A stretch of DNA of 60,043 nt from Oceanicola sp. S124 (GCF_000220565.1 NZ_AFPM01000037.1:1-60043), one strand, 5' to 3'; counted from the first letter of the stretch, positions 16,474 to 23,155 are shown. Notes: generated by a model from the sequence alone, not told the origin. Numbers and translations: made by a program.

Positions 16474-16637
16474 ACTGCACCCCCGATCCGGCTGAGGGCA
16501 GCCCGCAGGTAGCCCCGGGCTTCGATCAGGTTCTGTTCGCGCGGGCTCGGCGCGCAGATCGCGTCCAAAGCCAATGCGATACAGTCATGGAGTTCGCCAA
16601 GCGGTTCACGCGCGATGGGCGGGGTATTGGTCGGCAT
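16470..16637 (-). CDS. Small hypothetical protein heading the Tat-paralogue operon (55 aa)
   Basis: A 55-aa cytoplasmic protein starting MPTNTPPIAREPLGELHDC and ending RGYLRAALSRIGGAV, with no signal peptide. AGGAAGGAAAG precedes the ATG. The TGA stop overlaps the GTG start of the 99-aa gene. No family is recognised. The operon is divergent from the XRE regulator gene at 16805, so the regulator probably controls it through the palindromes between them. Confidence 0.55.
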   Translation of the reverse strand: MPTNTPPIAREPLGELHDCIALALDAICAPSPREQNLIEARGYLRAALSRIGGAV

Positions 16638-16724
16638 AGTCTTTCCTTCCTGGTCTCGGAGTGAGGTTCCCTAGGCTCATGAAGAACGAGCAACGGCGCG
16701 CTCTGAACATCCCATAGACGAAAC

Positions 16725-16795
16725 GCTAACCGTGTTATACATATGGAACATGGTTAGCCCCATGTCAACAACACTGTAACCGTTTTAGCATACAG
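16725..16795. promoter_or_regulatory. Divergent operator region with two inverted repeats
   Basis: GCTAACC (16725-16731) is inverted at GGTTAGC (16752-16758), and CTGTA (16774-16778) at TACAG (16791-16795). The two blocks also share the direct motif TAACCGTKTTA. The AT-rich 70 bp lie between the divergent 55-aa gene and the XRE gene. This is a plausible binding site for the XRE protein and the promoters of both operons. Confidence 0.5.
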
Positions 16796-16804
16796 GATAG
16801 TCGA

Positions 16805-17044
16805 ATGACCCCAGAACAGGTGAGAATGGCTCGTGCAGCGTTGGGCCTCGGCGTCCGGGAGTTGGGCGAGGCTGCCGGGGTTTCTTTCACAACGATAAGC
16901 CGCTTCGAAACCGGCAAGAGTGGGCTTCACTTGAGCACCGCACAAGCGATCCGTTCTGCTCTTGAGGCCCGAGGGGTCCAACTTCTGGAAGCCGGGCAGC
17001 CTGCTACTGGACCAGGGGTAGCGCTCGGCAAAGCAGCTGATTAG
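16805..17044 (+). CDS. XRE-family helix-turn-helix regulator
   Basis: A 79-aa DNA-binding protein. Residues 1-58 form the five-helix XRE domain: TPEQVRMARAALGLGVRELG, then AGVSFTTISRFETGKSGLHL, then STAQAIRSALEARGVQL. It contains only this domain, like small phage repressor/Cro proteins and transcriptional regulators of islands. No ribosome binding site is evident before the ATG. It sits across an operator-rich gap from the Tat-paralogue operon, which it probably represses (inference). Confidence 0.75.
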   Translation: MTPEQVRMARAALGLGVRELGEAAGVSFTTISRFETGKSGLHLSTAQAIRSALEARGVQLLEAGQPATGPGVALGKAAD

Positions 17045-17123
17045 CACAACCCTGTGCAGCATTTCTTGCCTGACGCGGTGAAACCGAGTTTATGGTGTTG
17101 ACCGGATCCCATGGGAGAAGGTC

Positions 17124-17414
17124 ATGAACTGGAAAGACTGCGCCGCACTCGTAGAAGCTGATTTTCCGGGTTGGCGGCTCCGCTGGCCGCCACATGGTGT
17201 CAACGAGTTCGACTGCTCGAGCGCTTTCACCATCTCGGATATCTGGGGGGCTATCTCTTGGGCATGGACGTGGCCCGGTGATTGGGTCCTATCTCAGCCA
17301 GGTATTCGAGAGTTCTTCGAGATCGGCGGCGCTACAGCCATAAGTACCACAGGATCGACTGTCTTGGGATGGCTGCTAATCGTGGTGTTTGTGAGCTGCG
17401 TTCCGCGAGCTTAG
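17124..17414 (+). CDS. Hypothetical protein with C-terminal membrane segment
   Basis: A 96-aa frame starting MNWKDCAALVEADFPGWRLR, tryptophan-rich (about ten Trp), with a C-terminal hydrophobic stretch VLGWLLIVVFVSCV that would be a single transmembrane helix. GGGAGAAGG precedes the ATG at good spacing. No family is recognised. Membrane-tethered small proteins on phage-derived elements sometimes block DNA entry of other phages, but no specific evidence supports that here. Confidence 0.45.
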   Translation: MNWKDCAALVEADFPGWRLRWPPHGVNEFDCSSAFTISDIWGAISWAWTWPGDWVLSQPGIREFFEIGGATAISTTGSTVLGWLLIVVFVSCVPRA

Positions 17415-17482
17415 GCGCTGTTTCATCTCCAACTCGCCTAGGTATGGGGCCCGACACCACCCCATTCGCCTTCGCGCAAGTC

Positions 17483-17520
17483 TCAGGGTCACCTCAGGGT
17501 CTTAGGGTCATCTTAGGGTC
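17483..17520 (+). repeat. Four TYAGGGTC direct repeats (two 19-bp units)
   Basis: TCAGGGTC occurs at 17483 and 17494, and TTAGGGTC at 17502 and 17513. The arrangement is two tandem 19-bp units, TYAGGGTCAYCTYAGGGTC, differing only by transitions. It lies in the 134-nt gap between a plus-strand and a minus-strand gene. It could be a protein-binding array or a relic of duplicated coding sequence. Confidence 0.6.
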
Positions 17521-17548
17521 CAGGACCGCTGCGGCTGGCTGCCAAGCC

Positions 17549-17788
17549 TCAGAGGACCAGATCCAGCACGGGCCCCCAACCTTCGCGGGCGCAGACCTCG
17601 GCCTCGAAGATTGCCGCTTCATAGGTGGGCCCATCCCAGAGCGACACGCGCCCCCCATCTGCCTCCACCGCATCCACGAAGAACCAACGCTCCCCGATGT
17701 GCTTGAACAACATTCGCTTGCCTTGGGCGCTGTGATGCTCTTGCGAACTGATGATGCCCGAGGCGATCTCAACGTGTCCTGGTGTCAT
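17549..17788 (-). CDS. Hypothetical protein (79 aa)
   Basis: A 79-aa frame with AAAGGAC before its ATG. It reads MTPGHVEIASGIISSQEHH, then GERWFFVDAVEADGGRVSLW and a C-terminal TYEAAIFEAEVCAREGWGP. The pattern of a short beta sheet followed by a helix resembles the many small DUF proteins of phage early regions. The ATG overlaps the stop of a broken small-terminase-like frame upstream (ATGA, 17785-17788). A competing frame (17494-17772) is Arg/Ser-rich and rejected. Confidence 0.5.
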   Translation of the reverse strand: MTPGHVEIASGIISSQEHHSAQGKRMLFKHIGERWFFVDAVEADGGRVSLWDGPTYEAAIFEAEVCAREGWGPVLDLVL

Positions 17789-17958
17789 TTCAATGTCCTT
17801 TCGGTCTGCTCTGAGACTACGGCTTCCGTCACCGTAATCGCTGAATCGATGTCAGGTTTTGTCAGGTTCTCGGCGCCCGTCGCCCTGGCCGTCCTTTCGC
17901 TCTAACCGGCCCGGATTGCCGCCTCCAAGGTGTCGGCTCGCGCGCGCGTATTGGTAAC
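17785..17958 (-). pseudogene. Small terminase subunit remnant (Terminase_2-like) with in-frame stop
   Basis: A 58-codon minus-strand frame reads ADTLEAAIRAG, a TAG stop at 17902-17904, SERTARATGAENLTKPDI, then DSAITVTEAVVSEQTERT and a TGA. Small terminases of the Terminase_2 family read AAIRAGYS-ERTA near their N-terminus, so the TAG sits exactly where a conserved Tyr codon would be. The match to that pattern on both sides of the stop makes a decayed gene the best reading. Its 3' part shares a 24-nt identical block with 9843-9866. Confidence 0.55.
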
Positions 17959-18076
17959 TCAGCCTCGCGCGCGCGTGCGCGTATTGGTCGCGCAACGTCT
18001 CGACTGAGCCTGACCGACTTGGGAAACGGTCCGCGTATCAGATTGAGGCACGGGTCAACTCGAGCGATTTGCCGTC

Positions 18077-19021
18077 TCACGAATGCCCCTTCGCAAGGCG
18101 CCGGCGCCAGTTCCCTGCTGTCTGAGGGCTGCACCCGATGCGCCGCGCTATCTCGCGGTCCGGGAGGTCAGGGTGAGCGCGCAACATGGACACGATTTCC
18201 GTTTGCCGCTCTGCTCTGCTGGCACGCCGCGTGTTTTTCCCGCGCGATCGGGTGAACAGCTCGAAGTCTGCCTGCAACGTCGCAGCAAGCTCCTGGTCGA
18301 AACCGGGGTCGCGAGCAATCTCGCTGTGGGCGACAGCAGCAATCCACTTCAAGCGCGCCCTTATGCCGGCCTCAGTCGGATCCGACATGCCGTCCAGAAG
18401 TGCAGTGAGGGCCGATATGCGGGCGTAGACGTGGTCTCCCTCGGAATAGTCCGGGAAGAACGCACAGCGGGCATCAGTGAGCCCTTCCAGGCCCCTCAGT
18501 TCATCGAGGGCCCCCTGTGCGGTCTCCGGGAACGGCAGGGCGGCGCCCATAGCCTGCCACATGGCCTCCGTTGGCCGGCCGCTGACCCAGCCATCGAACC
18601 CAGAGAAACCCTTCGTCTTGTCCGCGAGGGGCGCCAAGGCCTTCCGAAGCGCCGCCTCTTCAGCCGTCTCGGCAAACACGGCCTCTTCTGAGCCGAATTC
18701 ACGTAGAAGCTCCTCGCACCGCTTCAGGCGTGCGGCTTCGCGCTGGGCTCTCTCGGCTGCACTGCGAGCCTTCCAGCCTGGCTCCTTCGCCTCCATCCAA
18801 TCATCGAAGCCGTCGAACATTCCCTTGGGCTTCGCGGCGGGTTGTTCGTCCAGTTTGGACAGGGCGTCGCTTAGTGAGAGCCCGGCGCGCTGGGCCAACA
18901 TCTCTGCCCGCCCCCGCGCTGCGCTTCTCTCTCCTTCGGTGGCCCCCCTGGCCATTAGGGTTTGGAGACGACGGAGCTTCTCGGTGTCCAACATGGATGA
19001 ACTATCTTTCATGCGAGCCAC
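18077..19021 (-). CDS. DUF2786-like N-terminal / HTH C-terminal protein (314 aa)
   Basis: A 314-aa protein. The N-terminus (LRRLQTLMARGATEGERSAA, then RAEMLAQRAGLSLSDAL) resembles DUF2786, found in many phage early proteins. Residues about 60-120 are a charged helix rich in Arg and Glu. The C-terminus contains an HTH, LPDREIARRIGCSPQTAGNWRRRL, of the sigma-like/resolvase type. It is likely a DNA-binding regulatory or replication-associated protein. The start is GTG at 19021; an ATG three codons later (19012) is also possible. It lies directly downstream of the iterons on the minus strand, in line with the Rep-like operon. Confidence 0.6.
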   Translation of the reverse strand: MARMKDSSSMLDTEKLRRLQTLMARGATEGERSAARGRAEMLAQRAGLSLSDALSKLDEQPAAKPKGMFDGFDDWMEAKEPGWKARSAAERAQREAARLKRCEELLREFGSEEAVFAETAEEAALRKALAPLADKTKGFSGFDGWVSGRPTEAMWQAMGAALPFPETAQGALDELRGLEGLTDARCAFFPDYSEGDHVYARISALTALLDGMSDPTEAGIRARLKWIAAVAHSEIARDPGFDQELAATLQADFELFTRSRGKNTRRASRAERQTEIVSMLRAHPDLPDREIARRIGCSPQTAGNWRRRLAKGHS

Positions 19022-19206
19022 TGCTCTTCTACTCGCGCCGAGCGCGGCTGGGTGGAGATGCGGGTGAAGGCCAGACCGCTTGCGGAAAGGTGGCGGTGGT
19101 CAGCGTTCGGGTGGCACTTCCTCGAGCGTTCTCCGGGCGCCGAACGGCCTCCGGGCTTGGGAGAGGTCTGGATGCAAGTTCCTGTACCCCCTGGTAGATT
19201 AAGGAT

Positions 19207-19346
19207 GTCATCAAAATGAAGACAGGAGAGGGGGCAAAAAGTGCCGTTTCCGTCATCAAAACGATGACAGTGCGTCATCAAAACGATGACAGGAGAGGCC
19301 GTTTCCGTCTCAAAAATGATGACAGCACCGTCATCGAAATGATGAC
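19207..19346. repeat. Five 17-bp palindromic iterons (GTCATCRAAAYGATGAC)
   Basis: Units start at 19207, 19252, 19274, 19307 and 19330. Two are perfect copies of GTCATCAAAACGATGAC; the others vary by one to three bases. Spacings are 45, 22, 33 and 23 bp, all close to multiples of 11 bp, so the sites face the same side of the helix. The array sits immediately downstream of the Rep-like gene and upstream of the 314-aa gene. It is a candidate replication origin or a cooperative operator. Confidence 0.7.
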
Positions 19347-19364
19347 GGGGTTTTGTTTTTGCCA

Positions 19365-19901
19365 TCATCGGCTTCCGCCTTTGATTGGAACCACGTTGGC
19401 GGTGGACTTCCGGCCATTACGGCCACCTGGGTTGTTCGAGGGAATGGTCTTCACTGGGAAGTCATGTCCTTCGACCCAATCCCGATACAGGCGACGACCG
19501 GTTGTGTTCCCCGGCGTTGCGAGCTCGGTGATTTCATAGGACGGGGACTTGGCTTTCCCCCCAACCCCGAGGCAACCGGGTTCGGTCTGCACAAGAAAGC
19601 CCTTCTTTTGGAGGTCCTGAAACGCGTGGGACGCAGTGTTCCTGCTCACCCCAAGACACTCTGCGGCTTGGCGAACCGACAACCTCAGTCGGCCATTGTT
19701 GTTCGCGCTCACCCCTCGCCACTCAAGCCTGATCCAAGGGTAGAGCGCCTGAGCGGCAGTCCCCAGTGCTTTCCACGCAGCGGTTTGCATCAGGGGGCGC
19801 ACCATCTTCGTAAAGTGCTCGACCTTCTCCTCGTTTCGCTTGTCACGCCCCATCGCCAGCGCCCCATTTTTTAGGGCGCCGTGGCTCCGTTTTTCCATCA
19901 T
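19365..19901 (-). CDS. Winged-helix Rep-like / regulatory protein (178 aa)
   Basis: A 178-aa protein. Residues about 30-110 form a winged helix: MVRPLMQTAAWKALGTAAQ, LYPWIRLEWRG, LSVRQAAECLGVSRNTASHA (recognition helix), LQKKGFLVQTEPGCLG (wing). The tail is basic and Asn/Gly-rich (NNPGGRNGRKS). Small proteins of this build next to iterons act as replication initiators or regulators in Rhodobacterales phages and islands (inference). The ATG at 19901 overlaps the stop of the 66-aa gene. Its own stop is followed directly by the iterons. Confidence 0.6.
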   Translation of the reverse strand: MMEKRSHGALKNGALAMGRDKRNEEKVEHFTKMVRPLMQTAAWKALGTAAQALYPWIRLEWRGVSANNNGRLRLSVRQAAECLGVSRNTASHAFQDLQKKGFLVQTEPGCLGVGGKAKSPSYEITELATPGNTTGRRLYRDWVEGHDFPVKTIPSNNPGGRNGRKSTANVVPIKGGSR

Positions 19902-20098
19902 GCTCGGTCATGAGAATACCCTTCGATCTGTGGTAAGGGCAGCTTCGCCTCAGCGGCATGGACCTCCAATGCACGCCGGTTTCGTTGGGGTTTCGGGCCG
20001 CCCACGACGGGCAGCAGCGAGGCAATGAAAGGCCGGGCCGCGTGACGGTCCGCCTGGTCGAAGGGCAGGGAGGGCTGAGGGGCGCCATCAATCAGCAT
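19898..20098 (-). CDS. Hypothetical protein of the Rep-like operon (66 aa)
   Basis: A 66-aa frame starting MLIDGAPQPSLPFDQADRH and ending PLPQIEGYSHDRA. It overlaps the 32-codon gene upstream (by 11 bp) and the Rep-like gene downstream (ATGA), which favours this frame over a longer overlapping one (19843-20091). No domain is recognised. It has a proline-rich N-terminus with an LPF motif; QxSLPF-like pentapeptides can bind the DNA sliding clamp, and here the sequence is QPSLPF, a reasonable clamp-binding candidate (inference). Confidence 0.5.
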   Translation of the reverse strand: MLIDGAPQPSLPFDQADRHAARPFIASLLPVVGGPKPQRNRRALEVHAAEAKLPLPQIEGYSHDRA

Positions 20099-20186
20099 CC
20101 CCGTAGATGAGAGCGGCCAAGAGTCCCGCCGCGGATTTGCTCAAGCCATGGCGGTGGCGAAGGCGGGCAATGCGGAGCGCCATCAT
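20088..20186 (-). CDS. Very small conserved-type protein (32 aa)
   Basis: A 32-codon frame, MMALRIARLRHRHGLSKSAA continuing GLLAALIYGDAD. The pattern of a basic helix, a HGL-S turn, then GLLAALIYGD, resembles small proteins that follow the winged-helix gene in other Rhodobacterales phages and islands (from memory). The ATG overlaps the stop of the 103-aa gene (ATGA 20183-20186). Probably a compact HTH-like DNA-binding peptide. Confidence 0.45.
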   Translation of the reverse strand: MMALRIARLRHRHGLSKSAAGLLAALIYGDAD

Positions 20187-20494
20187 TCTGCGGCCTCCTG
20201 CTGGGGGATGGGGCGGATCTCGCAGCCCAGCCACCAGCGCTTGTGGCGGCCTGGATGTTCCCCTTCATGAGGTTCCCAGGTGTCGTGGATAGGAATGCCG
20301 TACTTGCGCTTCGCCGTGAAAACGTAAGCAGCCCATCGGGGGCCCAGGGCCTCCCGCCCGGTGCGTCCCGTGCGGCCAGCCTTCCGCAGTTCTTCGATGC
20401 ACCAGCGAACCCGGCCATGCAGGACTACGGTCTTGGTGGTGCCACTTTCATCAGTGAATTCATAGGGGGTCTTGCCCCAGCGTTTCTGTGCCAT
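20183..20494 (-). CDS. Small basic winged-helix-type protein (103 aa)
   Basis: A 103-aa basic protein. It reads MAQKRWGKTPYEFTDESGTT, then HGRVRWCIEELRKAGRTGRT, then WAAYVFTAKRKYGIPIHDTW, ending WWLGCEIRPIPQQE. The middle helices followed by a YGIPIHT/D turn match a small winged-helix domain found in Rhodobacterales phage/plasmid early genes. It heads the operon 103 aa - 32 aa - 66 aa - Rep-like, in which all genes overlap. Likely a DNA-binding accessory of replication or regulation. Confidence 0.6.
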   Translation of the reverse strand: MAQKRWGKTPYEFTDESGTTKTVVLHGRVRWCIEELRKAGRTGRTGREALGPRWAAYVFTAKRKYGIPIHDTWEPHEGEHPGRHKRWWLGCEIRPIPQQEAAE

Positions 20495-20574
20495 GCTCGG
20501 CCTCGTGCATATTGAAACACGAAGGGCGTTCGGCTATTGTTCTCAAGCATCCAAGCGCCGAAAACAAAGTCCCG

Positions 20575-20603
20575 CCGCCGCCCCTCGGGGTGGCGGTTTT
20601 GTT
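20575..20603 (+). terminator. Terminator-like hairpin with T tract
   Basis: CCGCCGCCCC (20575-20584) pairs with GGGGTGGCGG (20587-20596) across a TC loop, with one G-T wobble, and is followed by TTTTGTT on the plus strand. It lies between two minus-strand genes, just after the AlpA-like gene stop. Read on the minus strand it has no T tract, so its direction is uncertain. Confidence 0.45.
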
Positions 20604-20796
20604 AGGCGGCAGCTCGTGCCGCCTTTGCGTTCTCGATGACTTGAAGGATTTCCGACTGAGGCCAGCGCGACAGTGCGCCGAGCTTGAGGGGCTTCGGGAT
20701 CGTGCCGTCAGCAACGCGACGATGAAATGTCGGCACGCTGACTTGCAGCAGCGAGGCAGATTCCCGGACGGTCAAAAGGGGGTCGGTGATGTTCAT
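20602..20796 (-). CDS. AlpA-like excisionase / HTH_17 protein
   Basis: A 64-aa AlpA-like protein. LLTVRESASLLQVSVPTFHR (HTH, residues about 7-26) is followed by RVADGTIPKPLKLGALSRW (wing) and a basic Ala-rich tail. This is the typical recombination directionality factor or integrase activator of P4-like islands. Its location within 1.2 kb of the integrase, and of an array of CGCATAGG repeats in its own upstream region, supports that role more than for the second AlpA-like gene at 14610. Confidence 0.7.
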   Translation of the reverse strand: MNITDPLLTVRESASLLQVSVPTFHRRVADGTIPKPLKLGALSRWPQSEILQVIENAKAARAAA

Positions 20797-20875
20797 GGCT
20801 CTCGGCTCGTATACTTGTTGATACGAGGTGAAGCATGAAGATACCTCTCCGAATTGTTAATGTTTAAAATCAATA

Positions 20876-20981
20876 CCTTATGCGGATCGTCTGTTTTCGC
20901 ATAGGTGGCTGAGCGGTTGCTTGTCTGCCACGAGGTCGCATAGGCGACTTTAGGCCCGCTACCTTAACCGCCTATGCGGTT
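20876..20981. repeat. Array of four CGCATAGG-type repeats
   Basis: The core CGCATARG occurs at about 20876-20885 (inverted), 20898-20908, 20935-20948 (inside the palindrome GTCGCATAGGCGAC) and 20966-20981 (the palindrome AACCGCCTATGCGGTT). The last palindrome overlaps the stop codon of the 329-aa gene. The array lies upstream of the AlpA-like gene. It could be its operator, an excisionase-binding array or a terminator. Confidence 0.6.
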
Positions 20982-21961
20982 TTCGCGGGGAAGAGTTGAT
21001 GATAGCGCTCCTTTAGTGAGCTGCCCGCTTCACCACGGCGGATCTCGTCTAGGTAGTCTCTTGCTTGCCCTTCTCCCTGCGCCCAAAGCGTTGGGTTGGC
21101 CGATTTTGCTTCTGGCAAAGCGACGGTGAGCAGATCTTTAGGGCCAAGTATCGGCGCGATGGCCGGGTTTTCGGCTGCAACTTTTTCAAGTGCGTCCATC
21201 AGCGCAGCCCTCCGTTTCCTTCTGGCCCGGGAGGAGCTTTCACTGCCCTTTGCTCCAGCATTCCTGCGCCTTGCCATGGCTTTACTTGCCTCGACCTCAA
21301 TCCCGGCCTCAAGAACCTCCAGGTCACGGAGAAGGTAGCCCGCAGAGAAAGCTTCACCGGTGATGAAGTAGTGGTATCGACAGGCTGCCGCGATGTAGAC
21401 CGGAGAAGTCTGAGGAAGGTTCACCCAGCAGTACTCATATTCCGCGGCAGCTGCCCAATTCGCGCCGAACTGTAGTTGGAGCTCTTGGGTTCTTTCCTTA
21501 CCAAGAGAGTCGAGAACCAGTTGAGAAGGACGAAGGCCAGCTTCGTCCGTCACACTGGATGCCGCCAAGATCGAAAAGGGAAGCCTCAAGTCTTCATCGC
21601 CAACAGTGAGAAAGCGTGAAAACAAAACGTCACCGCACATCGCTTGCCGCACAAACTCTTGGCGCGTCATCTCGCGGGCAAAGAGTGAGAAAGCCCCTTC
21701 TTCTCCAGGCACTTCAGATCCCAATGGATATCTGTTGGCAAATGCAGTGGCTTCCTGCTCATTTGAGAAAGCTGCAACAAAGCTCGTTTCCGGCAGGTAG
21801 CCGGTTCTGGTGCCGACTTTGACGTACCATGGAGCGGCCGTCTCATCGTCGCGGCCCTCGAGGTCGCCGCGATAGAGCCTTGCGACCGGAGAGCCCGGCG
21901 CAAAAATCTGGATGCCTGTTACGAGACATTTCCTTGCTGCATCCTCAATGCTCTCGGTCAT
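20972..21961 (-). CDS. Unknown cargo protein adjacent to the integrase (329 aa)
   Basis: A 329-aa soluble protein with no recognised domain. It reads MTESIEDAARKCLVTGIQIF at the start, a middle part with WYVKVGTRTGYLPETSFVAA and AEYEYCWVNLPQTSPVYIAA, a basic linker (RRRNAGAKGSESSSRARRKR, about 235-255), and a helical C-terminus ending LKERYHQLFPAKTA. GC content appears lower than in the neighbours. It starts 4 nt after the integrase stop, so they are co-transcribed. Integrase-proximal accessory genes in P4-like islands are often anti-phage or other cargo; this is a candidate of unknown function. Confidence 0.6.
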   Translation of the reverse strand: MTESIEDAARKCLVTGIQIFAPGSPVARLYRGDLEGRDDETAAPWYVKVGTRTGYLPETSFVAAFSNEQEATAFANRYPLGSEVPGEEGAFSLFAREMTRQEFVRQAMCGDVLFSRFLTVGDEDLRLPFSILAASSVTDEAGLRPSQLVLDSLGKERTQELQLQFGANWAAAAEYEYCWVNLPQTSPVYIAAACRYHYFITGEAFSAGYLLRDLEVLEAGIEVEASKAMARRRNAGAKGSESSSRARRKRRAALMDALEKVAAENPAIAPILGPKDLLTVALPEAKSANPTLWAQGEGQARDYLDEIRRGEAGSSLKERYHQLFPAKTA

Positions 21962-21964
21962 TCG

Positions 21965-23155
21965 TCATGCCCCAACCGCTTTTAGTAGAACTCCGGACTG
22001 GCCGGTCACATGTTTCGCCCAGCGCCCCATGAGAATGCGCCTTTGCTCTAGGAAGTCTGTTCGCCGGTAGGCTCGAACCACGGCGCCGTCAGTCCGGTGC
22101 CCCAGGCAGGCCTCTGCCACCTCGTGCGGTGCGTCCGTCGCCTCAGCCAGCCAATCCCGGAGCGAGGAGCGGAAGCCATGCGGCCGTTCCACCATGCCGC
22201 GCCGCTCCATCATCCGGGACATGGTGGCGTCCGAAATCACCCCTTTTCGGGTGCTCGGGAACAGGTAGCCATCTCGAGAGTGGCGCCGGGCTTCCTCAAT
22301 GACCGCCATAGCCTCGGGCGGCAGGGGCACCCGGAAATCGCTGGTCATGCCCTTCCGGCCCTTCATGTACTCCCCCGGCACAGTCCAAATGTCGCCGCCC
22401 AGATGGTCTTCATGAAGGAAGCGCAGAGGACGCGACCGCACGCCGGTCAGGATGAGCAGACGCATGGCAAGGTGCGTAACGGTCCCGTCGCTCAGTGTCT
22501 CATAGAAGCCTGGCACGTCCTGCCAGTGAACAGCGGGGATGTTCTGCACCTCGTGACGCTGTTGCCCGAGAAGGGCTCGGGCCTTTTCGGTCGCCTGCAA
22601 GTCCACGTCCAACCCCAGCGCGGCGGCGTGTTTCATGCAGATTGCCAGCCGGTTCATAGCCTTCCGCGCCGTGTCAGCCTTTTCGTGCCAGATCGGGGCG
22701 AGGCAATCACGAATATCCTTCTGGTCCAGATCCGCCACGGGCACCTTGCCCAGCTTCGGCAGCACGTAAAGCTCCAGAGGGCTGAACCAGCGCCCGGCCT
22801 TCCCGTCGCCCTTCAGTTCGGCTTTGCGGCTCTCGAAGGCATCCGCCGCCACGTCACTCAGCATGTACAACTTGCTGGACGCCTCACGCCGGGCACGTTC
22901 GCGCTCCTTGATCGGGTCCAAGTTCTCGCGCACCTGGGCGCGGGCCTCATCGGCCTTGCGCCGGGCATCCGCCAGCGAAACAGCCGGATAGGCTCCCAGC
23001 CCCATTTCACGCCGCCTGCCGTGAACGGTGACGCGCAGCACCCATTGCGCACCGCCGTCCTCGCGCTTCACCAGCCACAGGCCCGCGCCGTCCGCGTGCT
23101 TGCCAGCGGGCAGGCTCGGGATGGCTCGGGCACTCAGTCGGTTCATGGCGGGCAT
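21965..23155 (-). CDS. P4-type tyrosine integrase
   Basis: A 396-aa site-specific recombinase with the DUF4102 arm-binding N-terminus (LPAGKHADGAGLWLVKREDG, then REMGLGAYPAVSLADARRKA), a SAM-like core-binding domain (about 110-200) and the catalytic domain. Catalytic residues visible: Arg in LTGVRSRPL, His-x-x-Arg in PHGFRSSLRDWL, His in CLGHRTDGAV and Tyr in VRAYRR. It would integrate the element at the tRNA-Thr 3' end and lies next to the right repeat. I chose the ATG at 23155 (GGAG 8 nt upstream); the frame is open to 23188. Confidence 0.92.
   Translation of the reverse strand: MPAMNRLSARAIPSLPAGKHADGAGLWLVKREDGGAQWVLRVTVHGRRREMGLGAYPAVSLADARRKADEARAQVRENLDPIKERERARREASSKLYMLSDVAADAFESRKAELKGDGKAGRWFSPLELYVLPKLGKVPVADLDQKDIRDCLAPIWHEKADTARKAMNRLAICMKHAAALGLDVDLQATEKARALLGQQRHEVQNIPAVHWQDVPGFYETLSDGTVTHLAMRLLILTGVRSRPLRFLHEDHLGGDIWTVPGEYMKGRKGMTSDFRVPLPPEAMAVIEEARRHSRDGYLFPSTRKGVISDATMSRMMERRGMVERPHGFRSSLRDWLAEATDAPHEVAEACLGHRTDGAVVRAYRRTDFLEQRRILMGRWAKHVTGQSGVLLKAVGA

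Noticed and set aside
19009..19368. 119-aa minus frame starting at the Rep-like stop (ATGA)
   Set aside because: It is a translation of the iteron array (repeated HxFDD) and then unrelated sequence; more likely noncoding, though the overlap is notable.
19843..20091. 82-aa minus frame
   Set aside because: Out of frame with the better-coupled 66-aa gene.
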